Positions 17,392 through 25,745 of a DNA stretch of 63,017 bases are shown in pieces. Below the pieces are notes generated by a model that saw only the letters and a program-made list of their open reading frames with translations, was not told the DNA's origin and ran no database searches. Numbering within the stretch: position 1 is the first letter of the stretch; each line of letters begins with the position of its first letter. Both the position numbers and the translations under genes were made by a program. Source of the stretch: a marine gamma proteobacterium HTCC2089 (GTDB lineage Bacteria; Pseudomonadota; Gammaproteobacteria; Pseudomonadales; Azotimanducaceae); assembly GCA_905182905.1 (NCBI GenBank), contig CAJJDH010000014.1, positions 1-63,017 on the forward strand, written 5' to 3'.

Positions 17392-18615
17392 ATGCGCGCA
17401 CTCTTCTACCAACCCAGCTGCGGTATCGCTGGGGATATGCACATTGCCGCACTCATCGAACTTGGCGTCCCCGAGCAATACCTGCGGGATCAACTGCAAA
17501 AGTTGACCCTGAGCGCAGAGTTTCAGCTGACCCTGAATGATGCGGTTAAAATGGGTATCAGTGGAACTCACGCCAAAGTCACCACCGAGGATCAACACGA
17601 CCACCGCCACCACAGTACTATTGTAAAACTCATCACCCAAGCAGGCTTTGCACCAGGTATTGAACAACGGGCACTGGCTATCTTCCAAGCCATCGCAGAA
17701 GCCGAGGGCAAGATTCATAATGTCACGCCTGACAAAGTACACTTCCATGAAGTGGGCGCCATCGACTCCATTGTTGATATTGTTGGCGCTGCGATCTGCA
17801 TAGACTACCTGCAACCAGACATTATTCTCTGTAATGCCATTGAAGTGGGTTCGGGCATGGTGGACTGTGCTCACGGACGCTTCCCAGTACCCGCCCCTGC
17901 CACCCAAGAGCTATTGGCCAAAGCGCCCTGTACCTATGGTGGCACAGACGGCGAATGCACCACACCCACCGGCGCAGCCATTTTAGGTGTGAGTGTAAAT
18001 GAGTTCTTACCCAAGGGTATTTTTAGCCCCGAAAAGATCGGCTACGGCGTTGGCTATAAAGATTTCGCTATACCCAATGTCCTTAGAGTTGTACTAGGCG
18101 ACTACCAAGTGGCAGATTCGGCGAGCGCAGGAACAGATGAGTTTTCTGTCCAAGATCTAGAACTTCACCACTTTAAAATTGAAGCCAATATTGATGATAT
18201 GAACCCTGAGGGCTATGAGCCGTTAATGGAGGCATTATTTGCCGCAGGCGCAGGCGACGTCTACCTAACACCGATCATCATGAAAAAGAGCCGCCCCGCC
18301 CACTGCATTACCGCGCTGAGTCACAAAGACAAAGTTGAGGCCATCAGCGACACCTTGCTGAATTTCTCCACCACCATTGGTCTGCGAATTGTGCCTTTTG
18401 CAAAACGGGTACTGGCAAGGGAACTCAAGCAAATCGACACCCGCCACGGTTTAATTCAGGTTAAAGAGGTAGTGCAACCGAATGGGCAAAGGCGTTGGAA
18501 AGCCGAATACAGTGATATAGCAGACATTGCCTTAGATAAGTCTCTGAACTTTCAGCAGGTAAACAGTGAAGTGATGTTAGATATCGCAGCCTCTTACGAC
18601 AGTTTCTCCGGCTAG
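17392..18615 (+). CDS. larC: Nickel-pincer cofactor biosynthesis protein LarC
   Basis: A 407-residue LarC (DUF111) protein. LarC is the cyclometallase that inserts nickel into the pyridinium bis-thiocarboxylate precursor to make the nickel-pincer nucleotide used by lactate racemase and other LarA-like enzymes. Landmarks are the N-terminal PSCGIAGDM, a His-rich stretch HDHRHH (69-74), VHFHEVGAIDSIVDIVG (about 116-132), and TPTGAAIL. It is one uninterrupted frame, unlike the frameshifted larC1/C2 arrangement in Lactobacillus. No larA, larB or larE is seen in the window. It is coupled to an aldo/keto reductase-like gene. Confidence 0.93.
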   Translation: MRALFYQPSCGIAGDMHIAALIELGVPEQYLRDQLQKLTLSAEFQLTLNDAVKMGISGTHAKVTTEDQHDHRHHSTIVKLITQAGFAPGIEQRALAIFQAIAEAEGKIHNVTPDKVHFHEVGAIDSIVDIVGAAICIDYLQPDIILCNAIEVGSGMVDCAHGRFPVPAPATQELLAKAPCTYGGTDGECTTPTGAAILGVSVNEFLPKGIFSPEKIGYGVGYKDFAIPNVLRVVLGDYQVADSASAGTDEFSVQDLELHHFKIEANIDDMNPEGYEPLMEALFAAGAGDVYLTPIIMKKSRPAHCITALSHKDKVEAISDTLLNFSTTIGLRIVPFAKRVLARELKQIDTRHGLIQVKEVVQPNGQRRWKAEYSDIADIALDKSLNFQQVNSEVMLDIAASYDSFSG

Positions 18616-18633
18616 TTGTCTGTTTAACTAGCC
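18610..18633 (+). terminator. Possible terminator hairpin after larC
   Basis: GGCTAGTT (18610-18617) and AACTAGCC (18626-18633) form a perfect 8-base stem that includes the larC stop codon. The following sequence is only moderately T-rich, so termination is uncertain. Confidence 0.4.
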
Positions 18634-18706
18634 ACATGGGTTTGTTGTGTCTGGGAGTAGCAGCTTAATCAGCCCCAAGGCTTGCTGCACTTATCTAAGC
18701 AAGAGA

Positions 18707-18724
18707 GCCTGCGCAAAAGCAGGC
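18707..18724 (-). terminator. Possible terminator hairpin after the racemase gene
   Basis: GCCTGC (18707-18712) pairs with GCAGGC (18719-18724) around GCAAAA. It lies 20 bases beyond the minus-strand stop at 18745 and is followed on that strand by TCTCTTGCTT. It is a weak intrinsic terminator candidate. Confidence 0.4.
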
Positions 18725-18744
18725 ACCCCTCACTAAGTGATGAC

Positions 18745-19881
18745 TCAGGCTACCGCGCCGGACGCTATTAACTCAGCAATCTGAGCTTCGCTCATACCAA
18801 GGTCCACAAGGATGTCTTTGCTATGACTTCCCGGTGCCACTGGCGGGTTAGGCATTTGTGGTTCAGTACGCGAAAAGCGCGGTGCAGGCCCGGCTTGAGT
18901 GACCCCGTCAGACTCAACAAAGGTATTACGCTCTTGGTTATGTGGATGGGCTACAGCTTCCTCAAAGTTCAAAATAGGCGCGTAGCACACGTCGGTACCC
19001 AACATGATGGCATCCCACTCATCTCGAGTCTTAGTGCGCATAATGGCTTCTAGCTTTTCGCGCACTGCGGGCCAATCGCCGCGGCTCATTTGGCGCGGTA
19101 ACTCGCCATCTTTATCCAACCCAGTTTTTTCTAGCAGCAATGCATAGAACTGCGGCTCGATTGAACCAATGGACACGTGTTTGCCATCTTTTGTCTCGTA
19201 GGTGCCGTAGAAGTGAGCACCGCCATCAAGCAAGTTACTGCCACGATCTTGACTCCAAACGCCCTGATTCATCAGGCCAAAGATAGAGTTCATCAGCAAC
19301 GCAGACCCGTCTGTCATAGCCGCATCAATGACCTGACCCTTGCCAGATTTCGCCTTCTCAAACAAAGCCGCGACAATGCCAAAGGCCAACATCATACCGC
19401 CGCCGCCAAAGTCACCAACCAAGTTCAACGGCGGTGTTGGACGCTCACCAGGCTGACCAATAGCATGTAAAACACCGGACAATGAAATGTAGTTAATATC
19501 GTGACCTGCAACCAAAGACATGTTGCCGGTTTGGCCCCAACCAGTCATACGACCATAGACAATGCCCGGATTACGCGCCAAGCAAACGTCAGGACCCAGC
19601 CCTAGACGCTCGGTAACTCCGGGGCGAAACCCTTCCAAAAGTACGTCCGCACTTTCAATGAGCTTAAGTACCGTTTCAACACCATCAGGATTCTTCAGGT
19701 CTACGGCAATACTCTTACGCCCTCTGGCTAAAACATCATGTTTTTGTGCATCACGCCCAACTGAGGCCGAGCGGTCGATGCGAATAATCTCCGCACCCAT
19801 ATCCGCCAGCATCATGCCGCAAAATGGACCCGGTCCAATGCCTTGAAGTTCAACAACCTTTAACCCAGATAATGGTCCCAT
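18745..19881 (-). CDS. Alpha-methylacyl-CoA racemase-like family III CoA-transferase
   Basis: A 378-residue CaiB/BaiF-fold enzyme closest to [30 protein letters not shown] opens the fold; His127 in AGHDINY and Asp157 in GDFGGGG match the catalytic His126/Asp156 pair of the Mycobacterium racemase in spacing and context. Such enzymes interconvert the 2R and 2S epimers of 2-methylacyl-CoAs so that side chains of sterols, bile acids and phytanate-type lipids can enter beta-oxidation. It is the only one of the six CoA-transferase-fold genes here with clear racemase features. It is divergent from the hot-dog gene pair at 20011. Confidence 0.9.
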   Translation of the reverse strand: MGPLSGLKVVELQGIGPGPFCGMMLADMGAEIIRIDRSASVGRDAQKHDVLARGRKSIAVDLKNPDGVETVLKLIESADVLLEGFRPGVTERLGLGPDVCLARNPGIVYGRMTGWGQTGNMSLVAGHDINYISLSGVLHAIGQPGERPTPPLNLVGDFGGGGMMLAFGIVAALFEKAKSGKGQVIDAAMTDGSALLMNSIFGLMNQGVWSQDRGSNLLDGGAHFYGTYETKDGKHVSIGSIEPQFYALLLEKTGLDKDGELPRQMSRGDWPAVREKLEAIMRTKTRDEWDAIMLGTDVCYAPILNFEEAVAHPHNQERNTFVESDGVTQAGPAPRFSRTEPQMPNPPVAPGSHSKDILVDLGMSEAQIAELIASGAVA

Positions 19882-20010
19882 ATCACTCTCTCACCCAATT
19901 TAATTAGCTGCCCATTGTATGGCTGCCAGTGCCATTGGAAAAGAGCCAGTTTGCATTAACGAGCAACGCCCGTATTATCTTGCGCACTAGAGGTTAGGAG
20001 AGCACCACCC

Positions 20011-20454
20011 GTGGTAGATATTGAAGAACTAAAAAAACAGTTTCTGAATGCTGAATTTGACAGCAAGAACTTTGAGCTAGATGCTGAAAAATTACTCGTT
20101 GTCGCCCAAACATCTGGCGAAACCAGAGCTGAATTCACAGACATTACGCATGCAGATTTCCAAGCCACACCAGCATTTTTATGCAGCTTGGCATCGGGCA
20201 GACACCTACCCATAGATTTCCCCTCGCTTGGCGGCATTCCAATGGATGGCGGCAAAGCAGTAGAGTGTTTTAAGCCCATACGCCCAGGGCAGCCCATTAC
20301 CGGCAAATCCCACCTACATGATATTTACGACAAGCAAGGCCGGTCGGGTCGAATGATTTTTATTGTTGTGCGGATGGAAATTTTTGATGCCCAAGAAGTG
20401 CTCTTGGCTATTTCTGATTCACGCCTAGTTATACGGGAGAAACCTACCGCATGA
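20011..20454 (+). CDS. FAS1-like/MaoC-type hot-dog dehydratase, small subunit
   Basis: A 147-residue single hot-dog protein resembling the N-terminal half (FAS1-like dehydratase domain) of double hot-dog hydratases. It starts at GTG after TTAGGAGAG and overlaps the next gene by 4 bases (ATGA). Together they look like the two halves of a heterodimeric enoyl-CoA hydratase of the ChsH1-ChsH2 or HadAB kind. SGETRAEFTDITHADFQATPAF corresponds to the degenerate hydratase segment and has no Asp-x4-His dyad. Partner and substrate are inferred from adjacency only. Confidence 0.7.
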   Translation: MVDIEELKKQFLNAEFDSKNFELDAEKLLVVAQTSGETRAEFTDITHADFQATPAFLCSLASGRHLPIDFPSLGGIPMDGGKAVECFKPIRPGQPITGKSHLHDIYDKQGRSGRMIFIVVRMEIFDAQEVLLAISDSRLVIREKPTA

Positions 20455-20867
20455 GTATCCAGAATATTTTAGATGTCGAATTTGGTACCGAACTACCGGT
20501 ATTTGAGCCTGACACAACACTCGCCAATGTCGGCGCATTCGCTCGAGCAGTGGGCTGGGGCGGACCACGATTTGAAAGTCATGAAGGGGCGCGTAAAGAA
20601 GGTTTTCCAGGCGCTCTAGTGCCCGGAATAATGGGCATGGGCTTTTTAGTCAGCGCCATTCATAGATGGGCTCCCACCGGCACGGTAGAACATATCGATG
20701 GTGTATTTCGAGCGCCCATGATCGCCGATACCCCAGCCATCATCAGCGCAGTAGTCACAGACATTGATGAGGATGAAGGATTGGTAGAACTGGATATGAC
20801 GGTGAAAAATACCAAAGATGAAACTCGTGTGTTTGGCACCGCAAGACTGCGCTTACCTAAAGCTTAG
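20451..20867 (+). CDS. MaoC-like hot-dog dehydratase, second subunit
   Basis: A 138-residue single hot-dog protein, translationally coupled to the preceding one. FARAVGWGGPRFESHEGARKEGFPG aligns with the MaoC hydratase-2 segment (AxxxGDxNPIHxD...AGFPG), and the downstream GALVPGIMGMGFLV matches the usual substrate-tunnel segment. The catalytic Asp appears replaced (GWGG) while a His (SHEG) is near the expected place, so activity may be altered. Most likely it forms a heterodimer with the 147-residue protein and acts on enoyl-CoA thioesters. Confidence 0.72.
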   Translation: MSIQNILDVEFGTELPVFEPDTTLANVGAFARAVGWGGPRFESHEGARKEGFPGALVPGIMGMGFLVSAIHRWAPTGTVEHIDGVFRAPMIADTPAIISAVVTDIDEDEGLVELDMTVKNTKDETRVFGTARLRLPKA

Positions 20868-20909
20868 CTAAGGTTGCTAAAAAACGATCACTGGTAGCCC
20901 AAAAGAGCG

Positions 20910-20933
20910 CCCTCGTTTGGCCATATACGAGGG
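20910..20933. terminator. Hairpin between convergent hot-dog genes
   Basis: CCCTCGT (20910-20916) pairs with ACGAGGG (20927-20933) around a 10-base loop and is followed by TTGTTTC on the plus strand. It lies between two converging genes and could stop transcription from either side. A third copy of CCCTCGT at 20943-20949 is at the end of the minus-strand coding region. Confidence 0.45.
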
Positions 20934-20939
20934 TTGTTT

Positions 20940-21764
20940 CTACCCTCGTAGCTGTAGCCCTATCTCGGTTGCTACCTTCTTATTGCCCAGCTCATCCTCC
21001 TTAATCAGCGCCATAGCATCCCAGCCAGACGTACTGCCTGCACGACTAAACACCCCAACGGACTCATCCCAAAAGATCGGTCGACGAAAATAAATTTGAG
21101 CATCGAAACTCTTAGGGCCTTCAGTGGCAGCCAGTGCTTTCCAAAGCTCTGCCATCAAGAAATGAACGCCCATACCGCCACCAATGAGAGGCGCACGGAA
21201 ACCCGCTCTCTGGGCAGGTTCTAACTCATAGTGAATGCTATTGCCTTCCATACTGTAAGCCCTAACCCCTTCAGGACTAAGCTGGTAGTGATCAAGAAGA
21301 GTTAATCCATTTACATCTTCAATCACTGGGACGGGTCGCTCGCCTGCACCTTTCACACCAGCCCGCTGCGGGTCGGGTCTTAGCGAGGTTCTGGGTGCAC
21401 TAATAACACGCGCACCAGCAGCATCTTCAAACCAAACGTCAGTTTCAACACGCAAGCCTCTTGGCACCTCCGTCACCGCTAAAATTCGGCCCTGCACGAC
21501 AAGTTCCTCACCAAGCGCCACAGGACGATGCATATTCAGTGCTTGCAACATATTGATATTGCCTTCGGCGCTGATCCCGCTATGAATACCCGCGTGAATG
21601 GCAATCCCAATAAAAAATGCAGGGTCTATAAAACCGGCAAAGACATCTGCGTCGATACCGCAAGCTGCGAGTTTTTCCTGCTGATGAGCTGCGCTCACAG
21701 CGATGGTGTCTTGCTGGTACCTAAAGCCTGCGTAAGGCACCACCCAGTTTTCAACATCCGACAT
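20940..21764 (-). CDS. Double hot-dog MaoC-like acyl-CoA hydratase/dehydratase
   Basis: A 274-residue protein of two hot-dog halves. The C-terminal half has YSMEGNSIHYE, a variant of the hydratase-2 motif (Asp-x-Asn-Pro-Ile-His) with Glu in place of Asp, followed by RAGFRAPLIGGGMGVHFL. Family members hydrate trans-2-enoyl-CoA to (R)-3-hydroxyacyl-CoA. The ATG at 21764 is preferred over the adjacent GTG because AGGAGG lies 6 bases before it. It is 76 bases downstream of the SDR on the same strand, a plausible hydratase plus dehydrogenase pair. Confidence 0.78.
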   Translation of the reverse strand: MSDVENWVVPYAGFRYQQDTIAVSAAHQQEKLAACGIDADVFAGFIDPAFFIGIAIHAGIHSGISAEGNINMLQALNMHRPVALGEELVVQGRILAVTEVPRGLRVETDVWFEDAAGARVISAPRTSLRPDPQRAGVKGAGERPVPVIEDVNGLTLLDHYQLSPEGVRAYSMEGNSIHYELEPAQRAGFRAPLIGGGMGVHFLMAELWKALAATEGPKSFDAQIYFRRPIFWDESVGVFSRAGSTSGWDAMALIKEDELGNKKVATEIGLQLRG

Positions 21765-21770
21765 CACAGC

Positions 21771-21776
21771 CCTCCT
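21771..21776 (-). promoter_or_regulatory. Ribosome binding site of the double hot-dog gene
   Basis: A perfect AGGAGG on the minus strand lies 6 bases before the ATG at 21764 and settles the start between ATG and the adjacent upstream GTG. Confidence 0.7.
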
Positions 21777-21843
21777 TTATCCGGACAAAGCCTGAGCAAA
21801 GAACTCCATTACTCAGAACCTTGAACAACGTTTTAAAACACGG

Positions 21844-22626
21844 CTAGCGCCACATATGCGTGCCGCCACAAACGGTCAACGCCTGACCGGTGACATAGGC
21901 ACTGGCATCGGAAGCTGCAAACACAGCAATGCCTTTAAAATCCTCGGCTTCACCAAAGCGGCGTAATGGCGTTTGTTCAGTAGCCCGCTTAGCGGCTTCA
22001 GGGTTATCCCACAATGCTTTAGCAAAATCTGTCTTGATCAAACCAGGGCAGAGGGCATTTACTCGCACACCTTTTGGCCCCCATTCCATGGCTAAATTAC
22101 GTACCAAACCAATATCAGCTAGTTTAGAGATGTTGTAAGTACCCAACGTATCGGAAGGCCCGAACGCACCAACGCTGGCAGTAATCATTATAGAGCCGCG
22201 ACCTTTCGCTAACATGTCAGAAGACACCATCTGACAAAGCCAGTGGTTAGAACGCACGTTAGAGTTAATGGTCTTGTCAAAGGCTTCATCTGGGATATCA
22301 GACATAGAACCGTAGAAAGGATTTACGCCCGCATTGGCAATCAGCGTATCTATTGGCCCCAATCTCTCGCGAGTCTCATCTACCAGGGCTTGCAGCTGTT
22401 CCTTGTAGCCAATGTTACAAGCGATAGCGATAGCGCGCTCTTCGCCACAAGCTGCATTGATTGCAGCGGCGGTTTCTTCGCATTGATCCAGCTTACGGCT
22501 AGAAATGACAACTTTGCTGCCATGTTCAGCTAGGGCTTCGGCCATAGCCCTCCCCATACCTTTAGAAGAGCCAGTAATTAGGGCCACTTGACCGGTGAGA
22601 TCAAACAACTGCGTGGTAATAGACAT
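21844..22626 (-). CDS. Short-chain dehydrogenase/reductase (FabG-like)
   Basis: A 260-residue classical SDR. TGSSKGMG (18-25) is the nucleotide-binding turn, NAG (98-100) follows, the catalytic Ser is in ITAS near 151, and Tyr164 and Lys168 form YNISK. The C-terminal PLRRFGEAEDFKGIAVFAASDASAYVTGQ is typical of FabG-like oxidoreductases, including 3-hydroxyacyl-CoA dehydrogenases. The ATG at 22626 has AGGGG with 9 bases spacing and is preferred over an in-frame TTG two codons upstream. With the hot-dog gene downstream it may carry out the hydration and oxidation steps of a beta-oxidation spiral (inference). Confidence 0.9.
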   Translation of the reverse strand: MSITTQLFDLTGQVALITGSSKGMGRAMAEALAEHGSKVVISSRKLDQCEETAAAINAACGEERAIAIACNIGYKEQLQALVDETRERLGPIDTLIANAGVNPFYGSMSDIPDEAFDKTINSNVRSNHWLCQMVSSDMLAKGRGSIMITASVGAFGPSDTLGTYNISKLADIGLVRNLAMEWGPKGVRVNALCPGLIKTDFAKALWDNPEAAKRATEQTPLRRFGEAEDFKGIAVFAASDASAYVTGQALTVCGGTHMWR

Positions 22627-22783
22627 GTACAAATTCCCCTGATTTAAATAATTCTGATAGGGGAGTTTAGATCAGATCGATGGTAGGCAAAAGCTGATCA
22701 GTAACATGGAGCACCCCCACTCAGTAGATATAGGCTTTAGCGCGCAAAGCTCTGTGTATCTCAGCACGCCTAATAACATCTCC

Positions 22784-22790
22784 GAGGAGA
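22784..22790 (+). promoter_or_regulatory. Ribosome binding site fixing the mscS-like start
   Basis: GAGGAGA ends 5 bases before the ATG at 22796. It rules in this start over the in-frame ATG at 22706, which has no such site. Confidence 0.7.
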
Positions 22791-22795
22791 ACAAA

Positions 22796-23605
22796 ATGCC
22801 TGACATCGACACTAGCCAATGGACAATTCTTGCAACGGAATACGGCATAAAGATAGCTATGGCTTTGGCCATTTACCTTATTGGTAAGCGGGTGGTTTCT
22901 TTTGCGACCAATCTAATGGCCAGCACTATGACTGCCCGGGAGGTAGATCCCACTGTTGCCAACTTTGTAAGAAATATTACTTACTACCTACTCCTAGCAT
23001 TGGTCGTAGTCGCCGCACTAAGTCAGCTAGGTGTTGAAACCGCATCAGCCATCGCTATTCTTGGCGCCGCCGGTCTTGCAGTTGGGTTTGCCCTACAAGG
23101 CACGTTATCTAACTTCGCCTCCGGGGTAATGCTCATACTCTTGCGGCCGATCAAAATCGGCGACTTTGTTGAGGTGGCGGGAGAAGCAGGCGCTGTAAAG
23201 GAAGTGGCTATTTTTGCCACAACTCTAACCACGCCTGACAACAAGACAATCATCATTTCCAACAGCGCCATTTTTTCTAGCAACATCACCAACTATTCCA
23301 CTCAGCCAACCAGACGGGTAGACCTCGTAATCGGCGTCAGTTACGAGTCTGATATCCAACAAGTAAAGACCGAGTTAATGGCTATCGCTAACGCTGATCC
23401 CAGGGTCATCAAAGATCAAGCGATTACAGTTGGCGTAGTGGAACTAGCCGACTCTTCCGTCAATTTCGCATTCCGCCCTTGGGTTAAAACAGCCGACTAC
23501 TGGGACGTTTACTTTGACCTACACGAGCAAGTAAAACTGCGTTTTGACGAACTAGCCATAGAGATCCCATACCCGCAAATGGAGATTCACTCTAGATCGA
23601 ACTAA
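22796..23605 (+). CDS. Small-conductance mechanosensitive channel, MscS family
   Basis: A 269-residue MscS-type channel that would gate under membrane tension and release solutes during hypo-osmotic shock. Three membrane segments precede the pore-lining helix, whose ILGAAGLAVGFALQGTLSNFASG stretch is the TM3 signature with Gly/Ala packing. The beta domain follows (IKIGDFVEVAGEAGAVKEV) and NKTIIISNSAIFSSNITNYS. The length is near that of E. coli MscS. The start at 22796 rests on the strong ribosome site. It stands alone, 52 bases before a DUF481 gene. Confidence 0.93.
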   Translation: MPDIDTSQWTILATEYGIKIAMALAIYLIGKRVVSFATNLMASTMTAREVDPTVANFVRNITYYLLLALVVVAALSQLGVETASAIAILGAAGLAVGFALQGTLSNFASGVMLILLRPIKIGDFVEVAGEAGAVKEVAIFATTLTTPDNKTIIISNSAIFSSNITNYSTQPTRRVDLVIGVSYESDIQQVKTELMAIANADPRVIKDQAITVGVVELADSSVNFAFRPWVKTADYWDVYFDLHEQVKLRFDELAIEIPYPQMEIHSRSN

Positions 23606-23660
23606 CAAATTAACTTGAACGCAAAAGCACAACGACTAACATCTACTAGAAGGACCGTTG

Positions 23661-24434
23661 ATGAACACACCAAACTTGAAAAACACATTAGTTAGCGCAG
23701 TGACAATCGCTAGTGTCTTTGCAGCTCAAGTTGCATTCGCTCAAACCGCATCTACCCCGTGGCTAACAGGAAGCGCGGAACTCGGCTACGTGAGTACCAC
23801 TGGCAACTCGCAGTCGAGCAACATCAATGCGAAAGTAGCTTTGGCAAAAGATACAAAAAACTGGTCCCACAGTATAAAGCTGGCTGGCATTGGTTCTTCA
23901 TCCGAGGTTTCCAATAACGGAGTAGTCAGCGGTCAGCGATCCGCCGAAAAGTACAATTTTGATTATCAAACAGACCGTAATTTGGACGAAGTAAAATCGT
24001 TGTATTTCTTTAGCAACTATGAAAAAGATCGCTTCAGCGGCTTTGACCAACAAACTGCTTTTGGTGTGGGTTACGGCCATAAAGTCATCTTAAAGCCAGA
24101 CCAGCAAATGCAGATCGACGTAGGTCCCGCCTATCGTATAAACAACCCCATTCAAGGCAGTACGCAAAGCGAAACTGTACTGCACCTCGGCGAAAACTAC
24201 TTTTGGAATTTCAGCGAAACCGCAAAGTTTGAGCAATTTTTCGTTATCGACACAGGCAGCGACAACACTATTTCCAAATTAGGTTTTGCTGTCACTGCTA
24301 ACTTGACCGGCACGTTGGGATTAAAATTGGCCAGTGAATGGAAACTCACCGATAACCCCGGCTTCAACGCCGCAGGAGTAGAATTTGAAGACCTTGATTC
24401 GGTCACTACCATAAACATTACCTATGGATTCTAG
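23661..24434 (+). CDS. DUF481 outer membrane protein (YdiY-like)
   Basis: A 257-residue secreted protein: signal peptide to AFAQ (about 29 residues), then a beta-rich DUF481 domain beginning TGSAELGYVSTTGNSQSSN. The alternating aromatic/hydrophobic strands and a final aromatic residue (ITYGF) are consistent with a small outer membrane barrel. E. coli YdiY is an acid-inducible homologue of unknown role. Start is ATG at 23661 after AGAAGGA; an adjacent TTG upstream is not needed. Confidence 0.85.
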   Translation: MNTPNLKNTLVSAVTIASVFAAQVAFAQTASTPWLTGSAELGYVSTTGNSQSSNINAKVALAKDTKNWSHSIKLAGIGSSSEVSNNGVVSGQRSAEKYNFDYQTDRNLDEVKSLYFFSNYEKDRFSGFDQQTAFGVGYGHKVILKPDQQMQIDVGPAYRINNPIQGSTQSETVLHLGENYFWNFSETAKFEQFFVIDTGSDNTISKLGFAVTANLTGTLGLKLASEWKLTDNPGFNAAGVEFEDLDSVTTINITYGF

Positions 24435-24469
24435 CGCAGGCTTGTATATAGATTGACCAGACAAGCAGG

Positions 24470-25609
24470 TCAGCCGCGCCAAATCACATCGCCGCCTACC
24501 TCGGACAGTTTGGTCTTGCCGCAAAACGCCATAGTTAAATCCAGCTCCTTGGCGATAATTTCGAGACATTGAGTCACGCCTATTTTACCCAAGGCGCCTA
24601 GCCCATTTAGAAATGCCTTACCGATTAAAGTGCCCTCTGCGCCCATAGCCTTGGCTTTGAACACATCCTGCCCAGACCTAATACCGCCATCTAGCCAAAC
24701 CTCGCAACGCCCGGCGACTGCATCAATCACATCTGGTAATACATCCATAGAGGCAGGTGCGCCGTCCAGTTGCCGCCCGCCATGATTGGAGACAATTATT
24801 GCGTCAACGCCTAAACCTGCAGCTATGCCCGCATCCTCAGAATCCATAATCCCTTTCAGTATCAGCTTGCCACCCCACTGCTCTTGCACCCAAGCCACAT
24901 CATCCCAACTCAGCGCTGGATCTAATTGCTCGGCTGACCACTCAGACAGCGAAGTTAAGTTTTCTACGCCTTTTGCGTGACCTACTACATTACCAAAACT
25001 ATGCCGACGAGTTGCCAACATACCCATACACCAGCGCGGCTTTGTAGCCATATTTATAAGATTGGTAAGAGTCAGTTTGGGTGGCGCTGTCATTTGATTT
25101 TTAACGTCCTTGTGCCGCTGACCAATAATCTGTAAATCTAAAGTCAGCACCAGGGCACTACAGTTGGCTGCTTTGGCACGTTGGATCAGTGCGCTGATAA
25201 ATTCTCTATCCTTCATTACATACAGCTGAAACCAAAAGGGCTTTTGCGTATTTGCAGCAACATCTTCAATGGAACAAATACTCATAGTTGAGAGCGTAAA
25301 CGGCACGCCAAAGGCTTCAGCTGCTTGGGCCGCCAATATTTCGCCATTGGCATGCTGCATGCCCGTTAAACCAGTGGGCGCTAACGCTACAGGCATAGCC
25401 CAAGTTTCACCCAACATTTGTCCTTCAATACTGCGCTGGCTGATGTCTTTAGCCACACGCTGACGCAACTGTATTTCAGAGAACACTTCAGCATTACGCC
25501 TAAAAGTGCTCTGGGTCCACGAGCCGGATTCTGCATAGTCATAGAACATACGCGGCACTCGGCGCTGGTGCAGTACTCTTAAATCTTCAATACAGGTAAT
25601 TACTTTCAT
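24470..25609 (-). CDS. FMN-dependent alpha-hydroxy-acid dehydrogenase (LldD family)
   Basis: A 379-residue TIM-barrel flavoprotein. SNHGGRQLDG (His276, Arg279) is the family active-site signature, FYDYAESGSW near residue 22 supplies the substrate-binding Tyr, and DGGIRSGQDVFKA binds the FMN phosphate. LldD oxidises L-lactate to pyruvate and feeds electrons to the quinone pool; relatives act on glycolate, mandelate or branched 2-hydroxy acids. No lactate permease or regulator gene is nearby. Given the adjacent acyl-CoA genes a branched 2-hydroxy acid is also possible. Confidence 0.9.
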   Translation of the reverse strand: MKVITCIEDLRVLHQRRVPRMFYDYAESGSWTQSTFRRNAEVFSEIQLRQRVAKDISQRSIEGQMLGETWAMPVALAPTGLTGMQHANGEILAAQAAEAFGVPFTLSTMSICSIEDVAANTQKPFWFQLYVMKDREFISALIQRAKAANCSALVLTLDLQIIGQRHKDVKNQMTAPPKLTLTNLINMATKPRWCMGMLATRRHSFGNVVGHAKGVENLTSLSEWSAEQLDPALSWDDVAWVQEQWGGKLILKGIMDSEDAGIAAGLGVDAIIVSNHGGRQLDGAPASMDVLPDVIDAVAGRCEVWLDGGIRSGQDVFKAKAMGAEGTLIGKAFLNGLGALGKIGVTQCLEIIAKELDLTMAFCGKTKLSEVGGDVIWRG

Positions 25610-25745
25610 GCTTTGATCTATCGTTGAACTCTATTGGGTCTATGTAGGGTCTATGTTGCATCTAGCTTAGGGTTACTCAGGGTCTTTAGTGCAAATTCTC
25701 GATCATGTTACATTAAACCCATTGAGATTGGCCTAGGGGAGCAAC

